Shown here: in pieces, positions 63,504 through 64,000 of the stretch
How the letters are laid out: every line of letters begins with the position of its first letter
Position numbering within the stretch: position 1 is the stretch's first letter
From: Halomonas elongata DSM 2581
GTDB lineage: Bacteria > Pseudomonadota > Gammaproteobacteria > Pseudomonadales > Halomonadaceae
NCBI RefSeq assembly: GCF_000196875.2
Contig: NC_014532.2
Coordinates: forward strand, 248,001 to 312,000
Reading direction: 5' to 3'
DNA: 64,000 nt
Translations under genes and position numbers: made by a program
The notes under the pieces: generated by a model
Told to the model about the DNA's origin: nothing
Database searches by the model: none
Seen by the model: the letters and a program-made list of their open reading frames with translations, nothing else

Positions 63504-64000
63504 ATGCGCGTATTGATCACTGGCGGTAGCGGCTTCGTGGGGCAGGCGCTCTGCCCGCTGCTGAAGGAGAGCGGGCACCGGCCGATGGTCGTGTCGCGAA
63601 CCCCCGAACGCGTGCGCGATCGCCTGCCGAGCGGCACCGACATCCGCCGCTCGGCGCTGGATTTCGTCGACACGCCACCGGATGCCATCGTCAATCTGGC
63701 AGGCGAGCCGATTGCCGCCCGGCGTTGGAGCGAGGCGCAGAAGGAGCGTCTGATCGATTCCCGGGTCAACATCACCCATGAGCTGGTCACCCTGTGCGAG
63801 CAGTTGTCGCATACGGGCACGGCGCCCCGGGTGATGGTGTCTGGCTCGGCCATGGGCTTCTATGGCGACCAGGGCGAGCGGGAGGTCGACGAGGAGACGC
63901 CGCCCCACGACGAATTCGCCCATCGCCTGTGCCGGCGCTGGGAAGAGGCTGCCCAGGACGTGACGGAATACGGAACCCGGCTGGCCATCCTGCGTATCGG
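63504..64000 (+). CDS. TIGR01777 family epimerase (YfcH-like), 5' part
   Basis: The gene runs off the window; 165 codons are visible. The N-terminal dinucleotide motif is intact (MRVLITGGSGFVGQAL), followed by IVNLAGEPIAARRW and VSGSAMGFYGDQGER, which identify the TIGR01777 group of extended SDR proteins. Their reaction is not established. AAGGAGG precedes the ATG. In Pseudomonas this family is encoded beside phrB and a merR gene (from memory), so light or UV control is plausible here too. Confidence 0.9.
   Translation, partial: MRVLITGGSGFVGQALCPLLKESGHRPMVVSRTPERVRDRLPSGTDIRRSALDFVDTPPDAIVNLAGEPIAARRWSEAQKERLIDSRVNITHELVTLCEQLSHTGTAPRVMVSGSAMGFYGDQGEREVDEETPPHDEFAHRLCRRWEEAAQDVTEYGTRLAILRI

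Overview
This is a GC-rich chromosomal segment of a gammaproteobacterium, most likely a member of the Halomonadaceae (Halomonas-like). The evidence is a complete rrn operon whose 16S text looks halomonad, a full beta/str/S10/spc/alpha ribosomal-RNA-polymerase supercluster in gammaproteobacterial order, fabA-fabB, and gene neighbourhoods shared with Pseudomonas (uvrA/MFS/ssb; prlC, gamma carbonic anhydrase and yheV; merR-photolyase). Taxon is inferred from reading the sequence; no search was run.

Layout. 1-5429: tail of a DUF1080 protein, then yheV and prlC on the minus strand, divergent from a sodium-dependent NSS transporter, a gamma carbonic anhydrase and a YdjM-like membrane protein. 5405-10937: a carbon-source control locus. 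A PdhR-like GntR regulator and a DctB/DctD-like two-component system form one minus-strand operon, divergent from L-lactate dehydrogenase lldD. Two near-identical ATTGGT-N3-ACCAAT operators lie in the shared promoter region. 11000-16960: rrn operon with three tandem promoters, boxA elements, 16S-tRNA-Ile-tRNA-Ala-23S-5S, and two terminators with a structured interval and a 5S-like fragment between them. 17061-18880: birA-coaX. 18958-20513: tRNA Tyr-Gly-Thr, then tRNA-Trp-secE-nusG, with the usual tufB missing between Thr and Trp.

20596-50107: about 30 kb of translation and transcription genes all on the plus strand: rplKAJL-rpoBC, rpsLG-fusA-tuf, the S10, spc and alpha operons, ending at rplQ. 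Control elements visible here include the L10-type leader, the rplL-rpoB attenuator, a 13-bp perfect hairpin after rpoC abutting the str promoter, a terminator after tuf, a consensus S10 promoter and a large hairpin before rpsM. 50200-55443: uvrA (minus), yajR-like MFS and ssb. 55464-58580: an arylamine N-acetyltransferase with an extra N-terminal domain, then an RmlD-like protein that has lost its cofactor and catalytic motifs, coupled to a PlsC-type acyltransferase. 58611-60354: fabA-fabB (minus).

60422-64000: a probable light/UV-response cluster. A CarH/LitR-type MerR regulator whose cobalamin-binding residues are all replaced sits upstream of a CPD photolyase; beyond it are a small CbiX-like protein and a divergent TIGR01777 epimerase. 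A perfect TTGTACA-N12-TGTACAA palindrome precedes merR-phr, and a TGTACA/TGTATA repeat lies inside the epimerase promoter. This cluster, the lactate locus and the two unusual enzymes near 56-57 kb are the least ordinary parts of the window; no mobile element, CRISPR array or prophage was seen.
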